Below are positions 26,688-36,202 of a stretch of DNA of 64,000 nucleotides, in pieces. A program made the position numbers and the translations under genes. This DNA comes from an uncultured Eubacteriales bacterium. GTDB taxonomy: Bacteria > Bacillota > Clostridia > Oscillospirales > Oscillospiraceae. The stretch's first letter is position 1. Every line of letters starts with the position of its first letter. Location of the stretch: the NCBI GenBank assembly GCA_900545495.1, contig UQZJ01000004.1, forward strand, positions 62,001-126,000, read 5' to 3'. The notes below the pieces were generated by a model that saw only the letters and a list, made by a program, of their open reading frames with translations, had not been told where the DNA came from and searched no databases.

Positions 26688-27446
26688 TTACCCGGGGATA
26701 AAGCTGGCTTTTCCCTCCTGCGTCATGTCGATGGAGCCCTTTTCGTTGTCCTCCAGCCTGTCCACCACCGCCGCCAGATAATCCAGCTTGTAGTCGAAGT
26801 CCGCGTCCCACAAAAACTGCACGTCGAACCGGCTCATATACCGCATGGTGATACGGGATGCGTCGGACAGGTCAATGACCTGCACCTGATGCAGCATCCC
26901 CTTTTCCTCCAGCAGCGTCAGTATCTCCAGCAGCCGCTCCAGCACCATCTGCTGGGTGGCGGAGGCCCGTGCCTTGCTGCCCACCTGCGGGTCCAGCAGC
27001 GTCAGCCCCTCGATCTGGATGTACTGGCTCCACTTGGCGGCGCTGACGGTGTCCACGATGTTCCCCTTGTTGCACAGCAGGTACACCGTGCCGTCCTGCT
27101 TGATGGCCACCGGATCCCGGCACTCCGTGACCTGCACCACCAGCCTGTTGGGCAGCACCCGCCGGAACTGCACCGTCTCCACATAGGGGAGCTGTTGGCG
27201 GATACGGGCCGCGGCGTCGTACTTGTTCAGCAGGAACAGGTTGTCCCCCGGCTTGACCTCCGCCGCCGCCACGATCTGCTCCTTGGAGTAGCGGCTGTTG
27301 CCATTGACCTCGATATCCTCGACCTTGAAAAACATGGCCAGTGCAAGGCCGATGGCGCCGCAGATCAGCACAAAGGCCAGCAGCTTATAGAGGAAGGCAA
27401 AGCTTCCCCGTCGCCGTTTGCGATTGTACCGTCTGCGTTGTGCCAT
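26688..27446 (-). CDS. ftsQ: Cell division protein FtsQ/DivIB
   Basis: Bitopic division protein of 252 residues. Very basic cytoplasmic N-terminus (RRRYNRKRRR), one membrane helix (about 18-40), then a POTRA domain (VEDIEVNGNSRYSKEQIV, about 46-110) and a beta domain. It links early and late divisome parts. Stands between murA (13 bases upstream) and ftsZ, the usual place. Confidence 0.9.
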   Translation of the reverse strand: MAQRRRYNRKRRRGSFAFLYKLLAFVLICGAIGLALAMFFKVEDIEVNGNSRYSKEQIVAAAEVKPGDNLFLLNKYDAAARIRQQLPYVETVQFRRVLPNRLVVQVTECRDPVAIKQDGTVYLLCNKGNIVDTVSAAKWSQYIQIEGLTLLDPQVGSKARASATQQMVLERLLEILTLLEEKGMLHQVQVIDLSDASRITMRYMSRFDVQFLWDADFDYKLDYLAAVVDRLEDNEKGSIDMTQEGKASFIPG

Positions 27447-27459
27447 GACCTGAAGCTCC

Positions 27460-28716
27460 TTACTTGCCGTCTGCCCGGATACGGGCGCCCAACCGCGCCA
27501 GATCGCCGGTGAGATCCGCGTAGCCGCGCTGGATGTGATGTGTCCGATGTATGGAGGACTGTCCCTCCGCCTGCAAGGCCGCGATGACCAGCGCCGCCCC
27601 GCCCCGCAGGTCGGCGGATAATACGTCCGCCCCGTGGAGCCGCTCCACGCCGCATACCACCGCCACCCGGCCCTCTACCCGGATGTCCGCGCCCATGCGC
27701 TGCAGCTCCGCCACATGGCGGTAGCGGCTCTCGAAAATATTCTCCACAAAGACTGTGGTCCCGCGGCTTCGCAGCAGCGCCGCCATCAGAATGGCCTGAC
27801 AGTCGGTGGGGAACCCCGGATAGGGGGCGGTGCGTACCGGCGTTACCGCCTGCAAGCGCCCCTCGCTGCGCAGCCGGATACCCTCCTCGCCGCAGTCGAT
27901 GCGGCAGCCCGCCTGCTGCAAGGCGGTGGTCACGGTGGCCAGATGCCGGCAGTCTGCCTGCCGCAGCAGGATATCGCCGCCGGCCGCCGCTCCCGCGCAC
28001 AGGTAGGTGGCGGCCACGATCCGATCTGCAATGACCCGGTGGCTGCACCCGTGGAGCGGCCGTTTGCCCTCCACGGTGATGACCGAGCCGCCCGCGCCCC
28101 GCACCTCCGCGCCGCAGGCACACAGAAAATCCTGTAGGTCCACGATCTCCGGCTCCCGCGCTGCGTTGGTGATAACGGTGACGCCCTCCGCGCCGCAGGC
28201 CGCCAGCATGGCGTTCTCCGTGGCGCCGACGCTGGGGATGGCCAGCACGATCTGCCCGCCGGTCAGATACCGCGCCTGACAGTACAGCTTGCCGCCGCGC
28301 TCCTCGATGGACGCGCCCAGCGTCCGCAGTGCCGCCAGATGCAGATCGATAGGCCGCGGCCCCAGCTCGCAGCCGCCGGGATAGCTCAGCTCCGCCCAGC
28401 CGCAGCGGGCCAGGATCGCCCCCAAAAAGATGACCGATGAGCGCATCCGCCGCATCAGCGTCTGGGGGATATCGCACCGTGTTAGCACCCGGCTGTCCAC
28501 CAGCAGGTCGCCGTCCGACCAGTCCACCTTGCACCCTAAGTACCGCAGGATATCCGCCGCCGCGTCCACATCGCTCAGATGCGGACAACGGCGGATGCGG
28601 CATTCGCCGCCGCCCAGCAGCGTGGCTGCCAGAATGGGCAGCACACTGTTCTTGGCCCCCTGCACCGTTACGTCGCCGCCCAGCCGGTGGCCTCCCTCTA
28701 TGGTGATAGACCCCAT
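27460..28716 (-). CDS. murA: UDP-N-acetylglucosamine 1-carboxyvinyltransferase
   Basis: First committed step of peptidoglycan synthesis, adding enolpyruvate to UDP-GlcNAc. 418 residues, normal. N-terminal GGDVTVQGAKNSVLPIL holds the conserved Lys-Asn; the catalytic Cys (fosfomycin target) is in YPGGCELGPRPIDLH near 115. C-terminal RVEGRVAVVCGVERLHGADV is typical. ATG follows GGGAGGGGTTTT; an ATG seven codons earlier lacks a site. Placed between murG and ftsQ, as in some Clostridia. Confidence 0.94.
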   Translation of the reverse strand: MGSITIEGGHRLGGDVTVQGAKNSVLPILAATLLGGGECRIRRCPHLSDVDAAADILRYLGCKVDWSDGDLLVDSRVLTRCDIPQTLMRRMRSSVIFLGAILARCGWAELSYPGGCELGPRPIDLHLAALRTLGASIEERGGKLYCQARYLTGGQIVLAIPSVGATENAMLAACGAEGVTVITNAAREPEIVDLQDFLCACGAEVRGAGGSVITVEGKRPLHGCSHRVIADRIVAATYLCAGAAAGGDILLRQADCRHLATVTTALQQAGCRIDCGEEGIRLRSEGRLQAVTPVRTAPYPGFPTDCQAILMAALLRSRGTTVFVENIFESRYRHVAELQRMGADIRVEGRVAVVCGVERLHGADVLSADLRGGAALVIAALQAEGQSSIHRTHHIQRGYADLTGDLARLGARIRADGK

Positions 28717-28787
28717 AAAACCCCTCCCGCCCTTCATAGTCGCTGTACGACATTGTATGAGGGGACAGGGGCAGGGTGTGAATATGC

Positions 28788-29906
28788 TTACTTGACCAGC
28801 GCCATGACCGTCTCGTAGATCCGCTCCGTGGCGTCGGGGATGCCCAGCGAGAGCATACCCTGCTTCATCCGGGTCTGCTTGTCGGGGGAGCGCAGGATGT
28901 CCGCTGCGGCACGGTACAGCGCCGCGCCGTTGGCCTCGCGCTCCAGCAGCACCTCCGCGCCGCCGTGGGCCTCCAGTAGGCGGGCGTTCTTCTCCTGATG
29001 GTTGTTGGTGACGTAGGGGGACGGCACCATGACAGCGGGCATCCCCAGCGCCGTCAGCTCACTGATGGTGGAGGCGCCCGCCCGGCAGATCACCAGATCG
29101 GCGCCGCGCATCACCGTGGCCATGTTGTAGATATACTGCCGCACATCCAGCGCGGGGCAGTCGTTCAGCCCGCGCTGCTGTAAAGCACTTTCCATTGCCG
29201 GCCAGCCACCCTTGCCGACGGCGTGGATATGGTGGAAGGGGAAGCCATTTTTTCGCTCCTCCTCGAAGAAGTCCAGCATGGCCTCATTCATATGGCTGGC
29301 GCCCAGACTCCCCCAAAAGGATACCACAACAGGCCGCCCGTCGTCAAAGCCCAACTCCTGCCGCGCCTCCTCCGGCGTTTTGGTGAAGAAGTCGCCCCGC
29401 ACCGGGGTGCCGGTGACCATGATGCGCTCCGGGTGGCGGTAGTGCTGCCGGCAGTCCTCAAACCCCACCATGATGACGTCTGCGAAATCCTCCAGCATCT
29501 TGGTGGTCAAGCCGGGCACAGAATTGCTCTCATGCACCGCCGTGGGAATGTGGGCCAGCGACGCCGCCCGCACCATGGGAAAGCTGGCGTAGCCACCGGT
29601 ACCCACCACCAGATCGGGCTTGAACTCCCGCAGGATGGCCTTGGCGGTCTTCCGCGAGCGAACCAGCGCACCTACTGCGTGGAGGTTGTGGCGCACCGCC
29701 TCCGGCTTCATGGAGCGGCGGAAGCTGCTGACCTCTACGGCGGCGTAGTCGTAGCCTGCCTTGGCCGCCAGCTCCCGTTCCATGCCGTCGGGCGTACCCA
29801 CGAACAGCACGGCGGTCTGGGGGTCGCGCTGCCGCATAAGCCCTGCCAGCGCCAGCGCCGGATTGACGTGTCCCGCGGTGCCTCCGCAGGTGAAAATGAC
29901 TCTCAT
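28788..29906 (-). CDS. murG: Lipid II synthase MurG (UDP-GlcNAc transferase)
   Basis: Peripheral membrane glycosyltransferase turning lipid I into lipid II. 372 residues. N-terminal G loop TCGGTAGHVNPALALA, second loop VGTGGYASFPMVRAA near 95, and the UDP-GlcNAc signature region CRAGASTISELTALGMPAVM near 275. ATG follows AAGAGGAG. Has a probable promoter of its own in the 89-base gap after ftsW. Confidence 0.95.
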   Translation of the reverse strand: MRVIFTCGGTAGHVNPALALAGLMRQRDPQTAVLFVGTPDGMERELAAKAGYDYAAVEVSSFRRSMKPEAVRHNLHAVGALVRSRKTAKAILREFKPDLVVGTGGYASFPMVRAASLAHIPTAVHESNSVPGLTTKMLEDFADVIMVGFEDCRQHYRHPERIMVTGTPVRGDFFTKTPEEARQELGFDDGRPVVVSFWGSLGASHMNEAMLDFFEEERKNGFPFHHIHAVGKGGWPAMESALQQRGLNDCPALDVRQYIYNMATVMRGADLVICRAGASTISELTALGMPAVMVPSPYVTNNHQEKNARLLEAHGGAEVLLEREANGAALYRAAADILRSPDKQTRMKQGMLSLGIPDATERIYETVMALVK

Positions 29907-29926
29907 TGAAAACTCCTCTTGCTATT

Positions 29927-29955
29927 TTTGTATACGTTCCGTAATTTTTTGACAA
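29927..29955 (-). promoter_or_regulatory. Probable promoter before murG
   Basis: TTGTCA (29950-29955), 17-base spacer, TACAAA (29927-29932) on the minus strand, each one mismatch from consensus. Confidence 0.6.
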
Positions 29956-29995
29956 AAAGATACGGTTTGTTGTCGGATTTTGCCGTGGCGGCGCG

Positions 29996-31201
29996 TTACC
30001 CCGCCTTGGGCGCGGGGATCTGCCGGGATACGCTGAGTACGATGCCCATTTCCACCAGCTGCAAGCACAGTGCCGTGCCGCCATAGCTGAAGAAGGGCAG
30101 GGAGATACCGGTGGTGGGCACGAAGCCGGACACCACCGCGATATTCAGGAAGGTCTGCAAGGCAAGGTGGGTCATGATACCCACCACCAGCAGCGCGCCG
30201 AACCGGTCGCGTGCGTGGAGGGCGATCCAGAAGCCCCGCAGGATCAGCAGGGCGAAGATGAGCATGATGACGCAGGCGCCGATCAGACCCAGCTCCTCGC
30301 ACACCACGGAGAAGATGAAGTCGTTGTACTGTTCAGGCAGGTACAGGAACTTCTGGCGGCTGCGTCCCAATCCCACGCCCAGCAGTCCGCCGGAGCCGAT
30401 GGTGATCAGGCTCTGCGCCAGCTGATAGCCGTCGCCGGAGTAGTCCAGCCACGGGTCGTGCCACATGGCAATACGGGCGGAGCCGTACTTGATGATGCCC
30501 TTTTCCGCCAGCTTGACAAACAGAAAGCCCACAGCACCCACGCCGCCGACACCGGCGGCTACCAGCCAGGCCTGAATACCGCCGACGATCATCAGCACCG
30601 CGCCGGTACACAGGATCAGCACCGTGCCGGACAGGTGGGGCTCCAGCATCATCAGCACGGAGATGACGCCCAGCAGCGCCGCATAGGGCAGGATGCCCTG
30701 CCGCCACGTCAGCATTTTCTCCCGTTTTTTTGAGATGGTGTCGGAGAAGTAGACGATGACCGCCAGCTTGGCGATCTCCGACGGCTGGAACTGGAACACG
30801 CCCTTGATGCCCAGCCAGCGGGTGGCTCTGTTGGCGGTGATGGCCAGCGGGTTGTGGGGGATAATGACCAGGATCAGCAGGAAAAGCGCCAGACCCACCA
30901 GCATACGGGACGCGCCCCGCCAGCGCTGGTAGTTGATCTTGCCCACCACAAACATGGTCACCAGACCCACCGCAGCGAACAGTGCCTGCCGCTTGAAGTA
31001 GAAGGTGCCGTCCCCCGTGTCGTAGTAGGCGCGGGGAAAGCTGGCGGAGAACAGCATGATCAGGCCGACCACTGTCAGCAGCAGCGTCAGGATGAGAAAG
31101 GGGATGTCCATGGAGCCCTTGGCAGCCTGTTTGTGCTTTTGCTCCGTCCGGCGCATCCGCTCCTTGGCGGCCTTCTGCGCCCGGTATTCGTCGCGGGTCA
31201 C
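29996..31201 (-). CDS. ftsW: SEDS glycosyltransferase FtsW/SpoVE
   Basis: Polytopic lipid II polymerase of the divisome (or of the spore cortex if SpoVE). 401 residues with about ten membrane helices after a charged, Lys/Arg-rich cytoplasmic start. SEDS signatures: FQPSEIAKLAVIVYFSD near 155, the catalytic-loop Asp region around MLEPHLSGTVL, and LPFFSYGGTALCLQ near 365. GTG start follows GAGAGGAGGGACAGCC. Lies between mraY and murG. With decayed sporulation genes nearby, a vegetative FtsW role is more likely (inference). Confidence 0.92.
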   Translation of the reverse strand: MTRDEYRAQKAAKERMRRTEQKHKQAAKGSMDIPFLILTLLLTVVGLIMLFSASFPRAYYDTGDGTFYFKRQALFAAVGLVTMFVVGKINYQRWRGASRMLVGLALFLLILVIIPHNPLAITANRATRWLGIKGVFQFQPSEIAKLAVIVYFSDTISKKREKMLTWRQGILPYAALLGVISVLMMLEPHLSGTVLILCTGAVLMIVGGIQAWLVAAGVGGVGAVGFLFVKLAEKGIIKYGSARIAMWHDPWLDYSGDGYQLAQSLITIGSGGLLGVGLGRSRQKFLYLPEQYNDFIFSVVCEELGLIGACVIMLIFALLILRGFWIALHARDRFGALLVVGIMTHLALQTFLNIAVVSGFVPTTGISLPFFSYGGTALCLQLVEMGIVLSVSRQIPAPKAG

Positions 31202-31236
31202 GGCTGTCCCTCCTCTCCCGACTGCGTAGTGTTTTT

Positions 31237-32235
31237 TTAGAAGCTGAAGCGCTGGTACACGGCGAAGTAGGCCAGCAGGCAGAACAGGGCGCTGACGGTG
31301 GAGAACACCGCCACGATCTTCGTCTCCTTCCAGCCGCACATCTCGAAGTGATGGTGCAGCGGCGCCATCTTGAAGATGCGCTTGCCGTGGGTCAGCTTGA
31401 AGTATGTCACCTGAATGATATCCGACAGGGTCTCGCAGATATAGACGATGCCTACCAGCAGCAGCACCAGCGGCATATCGTAGGCAAATGCCAGCGCCGC
31501 CACTGCGCCGCCCAGAAACAGGGAGCCGGTGTCACCCATGAACACCTTGGCGGGGTAGTGGTTATACAGCAGGAAGCCGCCCAGACCGCCTACCATAGCG
31601 GCGGAAAACGTGCCAAGCTGGGCAAAGCCCGGCCAGACCACCGCCATGACCGTGAAAAAGACCGCCACGGGGATGGTGACGCTGGTGCTGAGACCGTCCA
31701 GACCGTCGGTGATGTTGACGGCGTTCACCGTACCCACGATGACGAAGGCGGCGAAGATGAGGTACACCGGCCACGGCAGCACCAGATGGGTGTTCCAGAA
31801 GGGAATATAGAGATTGGGGGTCAGCAGTCCCTCAAGCCGCATCAGACACAGAAACGCCACCGCCGCCGCCAGCTGCAAGGCAAACTTTTGCAGCGCCGTC
31901 AAGCCGGTGTTGTGGTGGTGCTTCACCTTCTGATAGTCGTCGATAAATCCGATGGCGCCGAACACCAGCGCGAAGAGATAGACGTACAGATGGGCAAACT
32001 CGCCTGCCATCATGTGCCGCCACCCCAGCGCCAGAATGGTGATGCCGATGCCGATGATGAACATCACACCGCCCATGGTGGGGGTACCCTGCTTCGTCAT
32101 GTGCCACGTGGGGCCGATCTCCTTGATGGACTGCCCGGCCTTCAGCCGCCGCAGCGCCGGGATCAGCAGCCGGCCCGCCGCGGCGGTGATGACAAAGCTG
32201 ACCACCAGCGGCAGCACGATCTCCATAAAACCCAT
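31237..32235 (-). CDS. mraY: Phospho-N-acetylmuramoyl-pentapeptide transferase
   Basis: Integral membrane enzyme making lipid I from UDP-MurNAc-pentapeptide and undecaprenyl phosphate. 332 residues, about ten membrane segments. Family motifs: KQGTPTMGGVMFI near 48, FIDDYQKVKHHHNTGL (Asp pair) near 105, NITDGLDGLSTSV near 178 with the catalytic Asp region, and the His cluster KMAPLHHHFEMCGWKE near 290. ATG follows GGAAGGAGCGAGTAAGT. Follows murE directly; murF and murD, which usually lie beside it, are missing here. Confidence 0.96.
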   Translation of the reverse strand: MGFMEIVLPLVVSFVITAAAGRLLIPALRRLKAGQSIKEIGPTWHMTKQGTPTMGGVMFIIGIGITILALGWRHMMAGEFAHLYVYLFALVFGAIGFIDDYQKVKHHHNTGLTALQKFALQLAAAVAFLCLMRLEGLLTPNLYIPFWNTHLVLPWPVYLIFAAFVIVGTVNAVNITDGLDGLSTSVTIPVAVFFTVMAVVWPGFAQLGTFSAAMVGGLGGFLLYNHYPAKVFMGDTGSLFLGGAVAALAFAYDMPLVLLLVGIVYICETLSDIIQVTYFKLTHGKRIFKMAPLHHHFEMCGWKETKIVAVFSTVSALFCLLAYFAVYQRFSF

Positions 32236-32278
32236 ACTTACTCGCTCCTTCCCTCCGCGTACTGCGGAGGTCTTTTCT

Positions 32279-33733
32279 TTATTTCTGCATTTCCTTCAGG
32301 TGCTCCGCCACGATGACCCGCTCATCCATGGGATAGTGGACGTGGTTGATCTCCTGATAGTCCTCGTGGCCCTTGCCGGCCAGAATGATGACGTCGCCGC
32401 TCTGGGCGTGATCCATGGCGTAGTGGATGGCCTCCACCCGGTCAGGGATGGCCACATAGGGCGTGTCGGTGTCCCGCATACCCACCAGAATGTCGTCGAT
32501 GATCGCCTGCGGCTCCTCGGTGCGGGGGTTGTCGCTGGTGACGATGACAAAGTCCGCCAGCCGTGCGGCGATGCCGCCCATGACGGGGCGCTTCGTCTTA
32601 TCCCGGTCGCCGCCGCAGCCGAACAGCACCACGGTGCGGCCCTTGGCAAAGCCGTTCACCGACTCCAGCACGTTCTCCAGCGCGTCGGGCTTGTGGGAGT
32701 AGTCGTTGAGAATGGTGTAGTCCTTGCCGGGGGTGGGGATGATCTCCATGCGGCCCTTGACACCGTGGTTCCGGGCCAGCGCGTCGGCGCACTCCGCCAG
32801 CGGCACACCCAGATTCCAGCAGCACGCCATGGCGTCCAGCGCATTGTAGACGGTGAACTGGGCGGGGATCCCCACCTGCACGTGGGCCCACTCCGTGTCC
32901 GCCTCGGCATCGAACGCCACACTGCCGGGGTGGAGCTGTACGGACTTGGCCTTCAGATCCGCGTCGGCGTGGATGGCGTAGGAGAATTTCCGGGGGCAGG
33001 TGGCATTTTGCAGCAGCCGGGTATGCCACGGGTCATCGGCATTATACACGCCGATGTCGCAGCGGTCAAACAAAATAGCCTTGGCGTCGCAATATTCCTC
33101 CATGGTGCGGTGGAAATCCAGATGATCCTGACTGAGGTTGGTAAAAATACCCACGGCAAAGCGGATGCCGTAGACCCGGTCCAGCACCAGCGCGTGAGAG
33201 GATACCTCCATGACGGCGTGGGTGCAGCCGGCGTCGGACATCCGGCGCAGCAGCTTTTGCAGCTCGAAGGACTCCGGCGTGGTGCGCTCCGTGTGGAGCA
33301 CTTCGCTGCCGATCATGTTCTGGATGGTGCCGATGAGCCCCACCTTGGCACCGGCCTTCTGCTCCAGAATGCTCTTGATGAGGTAGGTGGAGGTGGTCTT
33401 GCCGCTGGTGCCGGTGACGCCGACCATGGTCATCTCCCGGGAGGGGTGGTCAAACCAGTTGCAGGCGATGACCGCCAGCGCCCGGCGGGAGTCCTCCACC
33501 AGCACATAGGGGATGCCGCAGTCCGGCACCTGCTGGCAGACCACGCAGGCGGCGCCCTTTTCCTGCACCATGGGGATATACCTGTGGCCGTCGGTGGCCG
33601 CGCCGGCGATGGCGACAAACAGGCCGCCCTCCACGGCTTGCCGGGAGTCGTAGCAGACATCGGTGACGTCGGCGTTCAGGTCGGCGGTGGTCTCCAAAAT
33701 GGTCAGGCCGTTGAGAATGTCGTTGAGTTTCAT
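32279..33733 (-). CDS. murE: UDP-MurNAc-tripeptide synthetase
   Basis: Adds the third amino acid to the peptidoglycan stem peptide with ATP. 484 residues. P-loop GVTGTSGKTTSTYLI near 110, HAVMEVSSHAL near 180, and the amino-acid-binding motif SDNPRTEEP near 405. DNPR is the motif of meso-diaminopimelate-specific MurE, so the wall is probably of the m-DAP type. ATG follows GCAAAGGAGACTATTTCT; an in-frame start 11 codons upstream lacks a site. An extended -10 lies just upstream (33765). Confidence 0.95.
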   Translation of the reverse strand: MKLNDILNGLTILETTADLNADVTDVCYDSRQAVEGGLFVAIAGAATDGHRYIPMVQEKGAACVVCQQVPDCGIPYVLVEDSRRALAVIACNWFDHPSREMTMVGVTGTSGKTTSTYLIKSILEQKAGAKVGLIGTIQNMIGSEVLHTERTTPESFELQKLLRRMSDAGCTHAVMEVSSHALVLDRVYGIRFAVGIFTNLSQDHLDFHRTMEEYCDAKAILFDRCDIGVYNADDPWHTRLLQNATCPRKFSYAIHADADLKAKSVQLHPGSVAFDAEADTEWAHVQVGIPAQFTVYNALDAMACCWNLGVPLAECADALARNHGVKGRMEIIPTPGKDYTILNDYSHKPDALENVLESVNGFAKGRTVVLFGCGGDRDKTKRPVMGGIAARLADFVIVTSDNPRTEEPQAIIDDILVGMRDTDTPYVAIPDRVEAIHYAMDHAQSGDVIILAGKGHEDYQEINHVHYPMDERVIVAEHLKEMQK

Positions 33734-33764
33734 AGAAATAGTCTCCTTTGCAGCATTTTGCCCC

Positions 33765-33773
33765 ATTATAGCA
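33765..33773 (-). promoter_or_regulatory. Extended -10 promoter before murE
   Basis: TGCTATAAT on the minus strand (33765-33773), in the 97-base gap after the PBP gene; no good -35. Start would be about 25 bases before the murE ATG. Confidence 0.55.
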
Positions 33774-33830
33774 GGCAGAAATTGCGTAGAAAAGGGAATT
33801 CTGTGCGGTGCTGTGTGAATTTCGTGCGCT

Positions 33831-36080
33831 TTAGTCCGTAACGGAGGTATCGCCCAGCTGGACGGTGATGACCGTACCGGCCTCCACCTCCGTGCCGGCC
33901 TCGATGGTCTGGGACAGCACCCGGACGGCGGAGGACTCGCTGGCGGTGGCGCCGGAGAAGCGGATGAACAGTCCCGCGCCGGTGGCGGCGGTATTGGCCT
34001 CGGAGGGCGTCTTGCCGATGAGGTAGGGAACCTTGCACTTGGCGGTGGATTTATCCGTACCGGCGTACAGGATCACGGCGGACTTGCCGGGGATGATAGC
34101 GCCGCCGGCGGGGGTCTGGTCGGTGATGGTCTGCCCGTCGCCATGGAGCTTGCAGGCAAGACCCCGTTCGGAGAGCTTGCTCTTGGCCTCCTCCACGGAC
34201 ATACCGATGACATTGGGAACGGTGGTGTCCATGCCCAGCAGCTCCTCGGCGGAGTAGCTGGGCTCCACGCCCAGATAGGGCAGGACCTCGGACATGATGG
34301 AGCTGGCGATGGGCGCCGCCATGTTGCCGCCGGAGACGTAGGTGCCGGTGTAGCGGCTGGGGGTATCCATGGTCAGCAGCATAATGACCTGCGGGTCATC
34401 CGCCGGTGCAAAGCACAGGAAGGACACCACCACGTCGCCGCTCTGCCCCTTATCGGCCGTACCGGTCTTGCCGCCGATGCGGTAGCCCGCCACCTGCCCG
34501 TTTTTGCCGGTGCCGTGGGCCACCACATACTCCAGACACTCCCGGACGGTGGCGGAGGTCTCCTCGCTGATGACCTGCCGGACAGGGGTGCTGTCGTGCT
34601 GGTAGGTGACGCTGCCGTTGGAGTCGGTGATGCGCTCCACCAGATAGGGACTGTGGAGATAGCCGCCGTTGATGCAGGCAGCCTGCGCCGTGATGAGGGC
34701 GAGAGGCGTAACGTTGAAGTTCTGACCGAAGGAGTAGCAGGCCAGATCCAGCTGGGTGAAGCTGGAGGGATCGGCGAAGATGCCGGTGGCCTCGCCGCCC
34801 AGATCGATGCCGGTGCCGTCCATCAGCCCGAAGGATCTCATGTAGTCGTAGAATTTGGTGTTGCCCAGCTTCAGTCCATAGGAGATGAAGGCGGGGTTGC
34901 AGGAATTTCCCACAGACTGGACCAGTGTTTGCAGACCGTGTCCCGCCTTGTTGGAGCAGTGGATGGTGTAGTTGGAGATATTCACGTAGCCGTTGCAGTT
35001 GACGGTGGTGTTCTTGTCGATGACGCCCTCCTCCAGCGCGGCGGCCAGCGTCAGGATCTTGAAGGTGGAGCCGGGCTCGTAGGTATCGTTCAGCGCCTTG
35101 TTGCGCCACTGGAGCAGCTGCATCTCCGCCAGCGTGCTCTCGCCCCGCTCCATCCGCTCCCGCAGGGTCTTGTCCTGTACGGCGGCGAAGTCGTTCAGGT
35201 CGTAGCTGGGGGAGGAGGCCATGGCCAGAATGCCTCCGGTCTTTGCATCCATGATGATGCCGGTGGCGCCGTTGGCGGCGGCAAACTTATCCGTCATGGT
35301 GTCCAGACCCTTTTCCAGATAATACTGGATGGTGGTGTCCAGCGTCAGTGTCAGGTCGCTGCCGTTCTGGGCGGCAAAATACTGCTCGTAGGCGTACATC
35401 ATGTCGTTGCCGGCGTTGTCCTTGGTGGACACCACCATTCCGCTCTGCCCCTCCAGCTCCTGCTCGTAGCGGGCCTCCAGTCCGTACAGGCCGGTGTTGT
35501 CGTCGCCCACGAAGCCGATGACGTGGGAGGCCAGCGAGCCGTAGGGGTAGTAGCGCTTGGCGTCCGCCACCAGATGGACGCCCACGATCTTGTTCTCGTT
35601 GATGTAGGCGCGGACGGCGTTGGCGGTGTCCTCCTCGGCGCGGAGCTTGATCACCTCGTACTGGGACTTGGTGTTGTCCATACGCTTGCGGATGGCGGCG
35701 GCGTCACCGTCCAGCAGCTCGGCAAGGCCGGCGGCCAGCGTGTCCTTTGTCCACGACACGGGAGCGTCCTTGTCGTTGACGGCTCTGTCGATCTCCAGCG
35801 GGGAGAGGATGATGGTCTCGGCACTGGCGGAGATGGCCATGATATTGCCGGTGCGGTCGTAGATGGTGCCGCGGGAGGCGGTGACCACCGTGCGGCGGGT
35901 CTGCTGGTTCACCGCCTTGCTCTGCAGCTCCTCGTGGCGGACGATCTGCAGGTCGAACAGCTGGAAAAACAGCAGCACGAACATACCGACGCCCATGAGG
36001 AGCATCAGCACGAAGGACCGGGTCTGGATGACCCGGTTGGCACGGCGGATATTTTCATCTTTACGATTGGGATTTGACAC
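33831..36080 (-). CDS. Class B penicillin-binding protein with two PASTA domains (FtsI/SpoVD type)
   Basis: Transpeptidase that crosslinks septal or cortex peptidoglycan. 749 residues: membrane helix near 22-42, PBP dimerisation domain (about 60-230), transpeptidase domain with SxxK in EPGSTFKILTL, SxN in SVGNSCNPAF and GGKTGTADK, then two C-terminal PASTA repeats (starting TTVPNVIGMSVEEAKSKL and CKVPYLIGKTPSEAN). PASTA repeats are found both in SpoVD and in vegetative PBP2x-type proteins. GTG at 36080 follows CGGAGGCAGAAAAC; the upstream open frame has no family similarity. Between ftsL and murE. Confidence 0.94.
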   Translation of the reverse strand: MSNPNRKDENIRRANRVIQTRSFVLMLLMGVGMFVLLFFQLFDLQIVRHEELQSKAVNQQTRRTVVTASRGTIYDRTGNIMAISASAETIILSPLEIDRAVNDKDAPVSWTKDTLAAGLAELLDGDAAAIRKRMDNTKSQYEVIKLRAEEDTANAVRAYINENKIVGVHLVADAKRYYPYGSLASHVIGFVGDDNTGLYGLEARYEQELEGQSGMVVSTKDNAGNDMMYAYEQYFAAQNGSDLTLTLDTTIQYYLEKGLDTMTDKFAAANGATGIIMDAKTGGILAMASSPSYDLNDFAAVQDKTLRERMERGESTLAEMQLLQWRNKALNDTYEPGSTFKILTLAAALEEGVIDKNTTVNCNGYVNISNYTIHCSNKAGHGLQTLVQSVGNSCNPAFISYGLKLGNTKFYDYMRSFGLMDGTGIDLGGEATGIFADPSSFTQLDLACYSFGQNFNVTPLALITAQAACINGGYLHSPYLVERITDSNGSVTYQHDSTPVRQVISEETSATVRECLEYVVAHGTGKNGQVAGYRIGGKTGTADKGQSGDVVVSFLCFAPADDPQVIMLLTMDTPSRYTGTYVSGGNMAAPIASSIMSEVLPYLGVEPSYSAEELLGMDTTVPNVIGMSVEEAKSKLSERGLACKLHGDGQTITDQTPAGGAIIPGKSAVILYAGTDKSTAKCKVPYLIGKTPSEANTAATGAGLFIRFSGATASESSAVRVLSQTIEAGTEVEAGTVITVQLGDTSVTD

Positions 36081-36102
36081 GTTTTCTGCCTCCGAAGGTA
36101 GG

Positions 36103-36177
36103 GCGCGGCACGGTTTATTAGACGCCGCGCGGGTTCTCGAATACCAAGCAAGGAGCAAGAAGTCGCCTTCTTACTCC
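36103..36177 (-). other. Two hairpins between ftsL and the PBP gene
   Basis: A GC-only 7-bp stem (36103-36109 with 36124-36130) and an 11-bp stem with one mismatch (36152-36162 with 36167-36177). They fill the 122-base gap in an otherwise tight operon. Neither is followed by a T run, so mRNA processing or stability is more likely than termination. Confidence 0.45.
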
Positions 36178-36202
36178 TCACTGCCTCATGATATGGCCGC
36201 TG

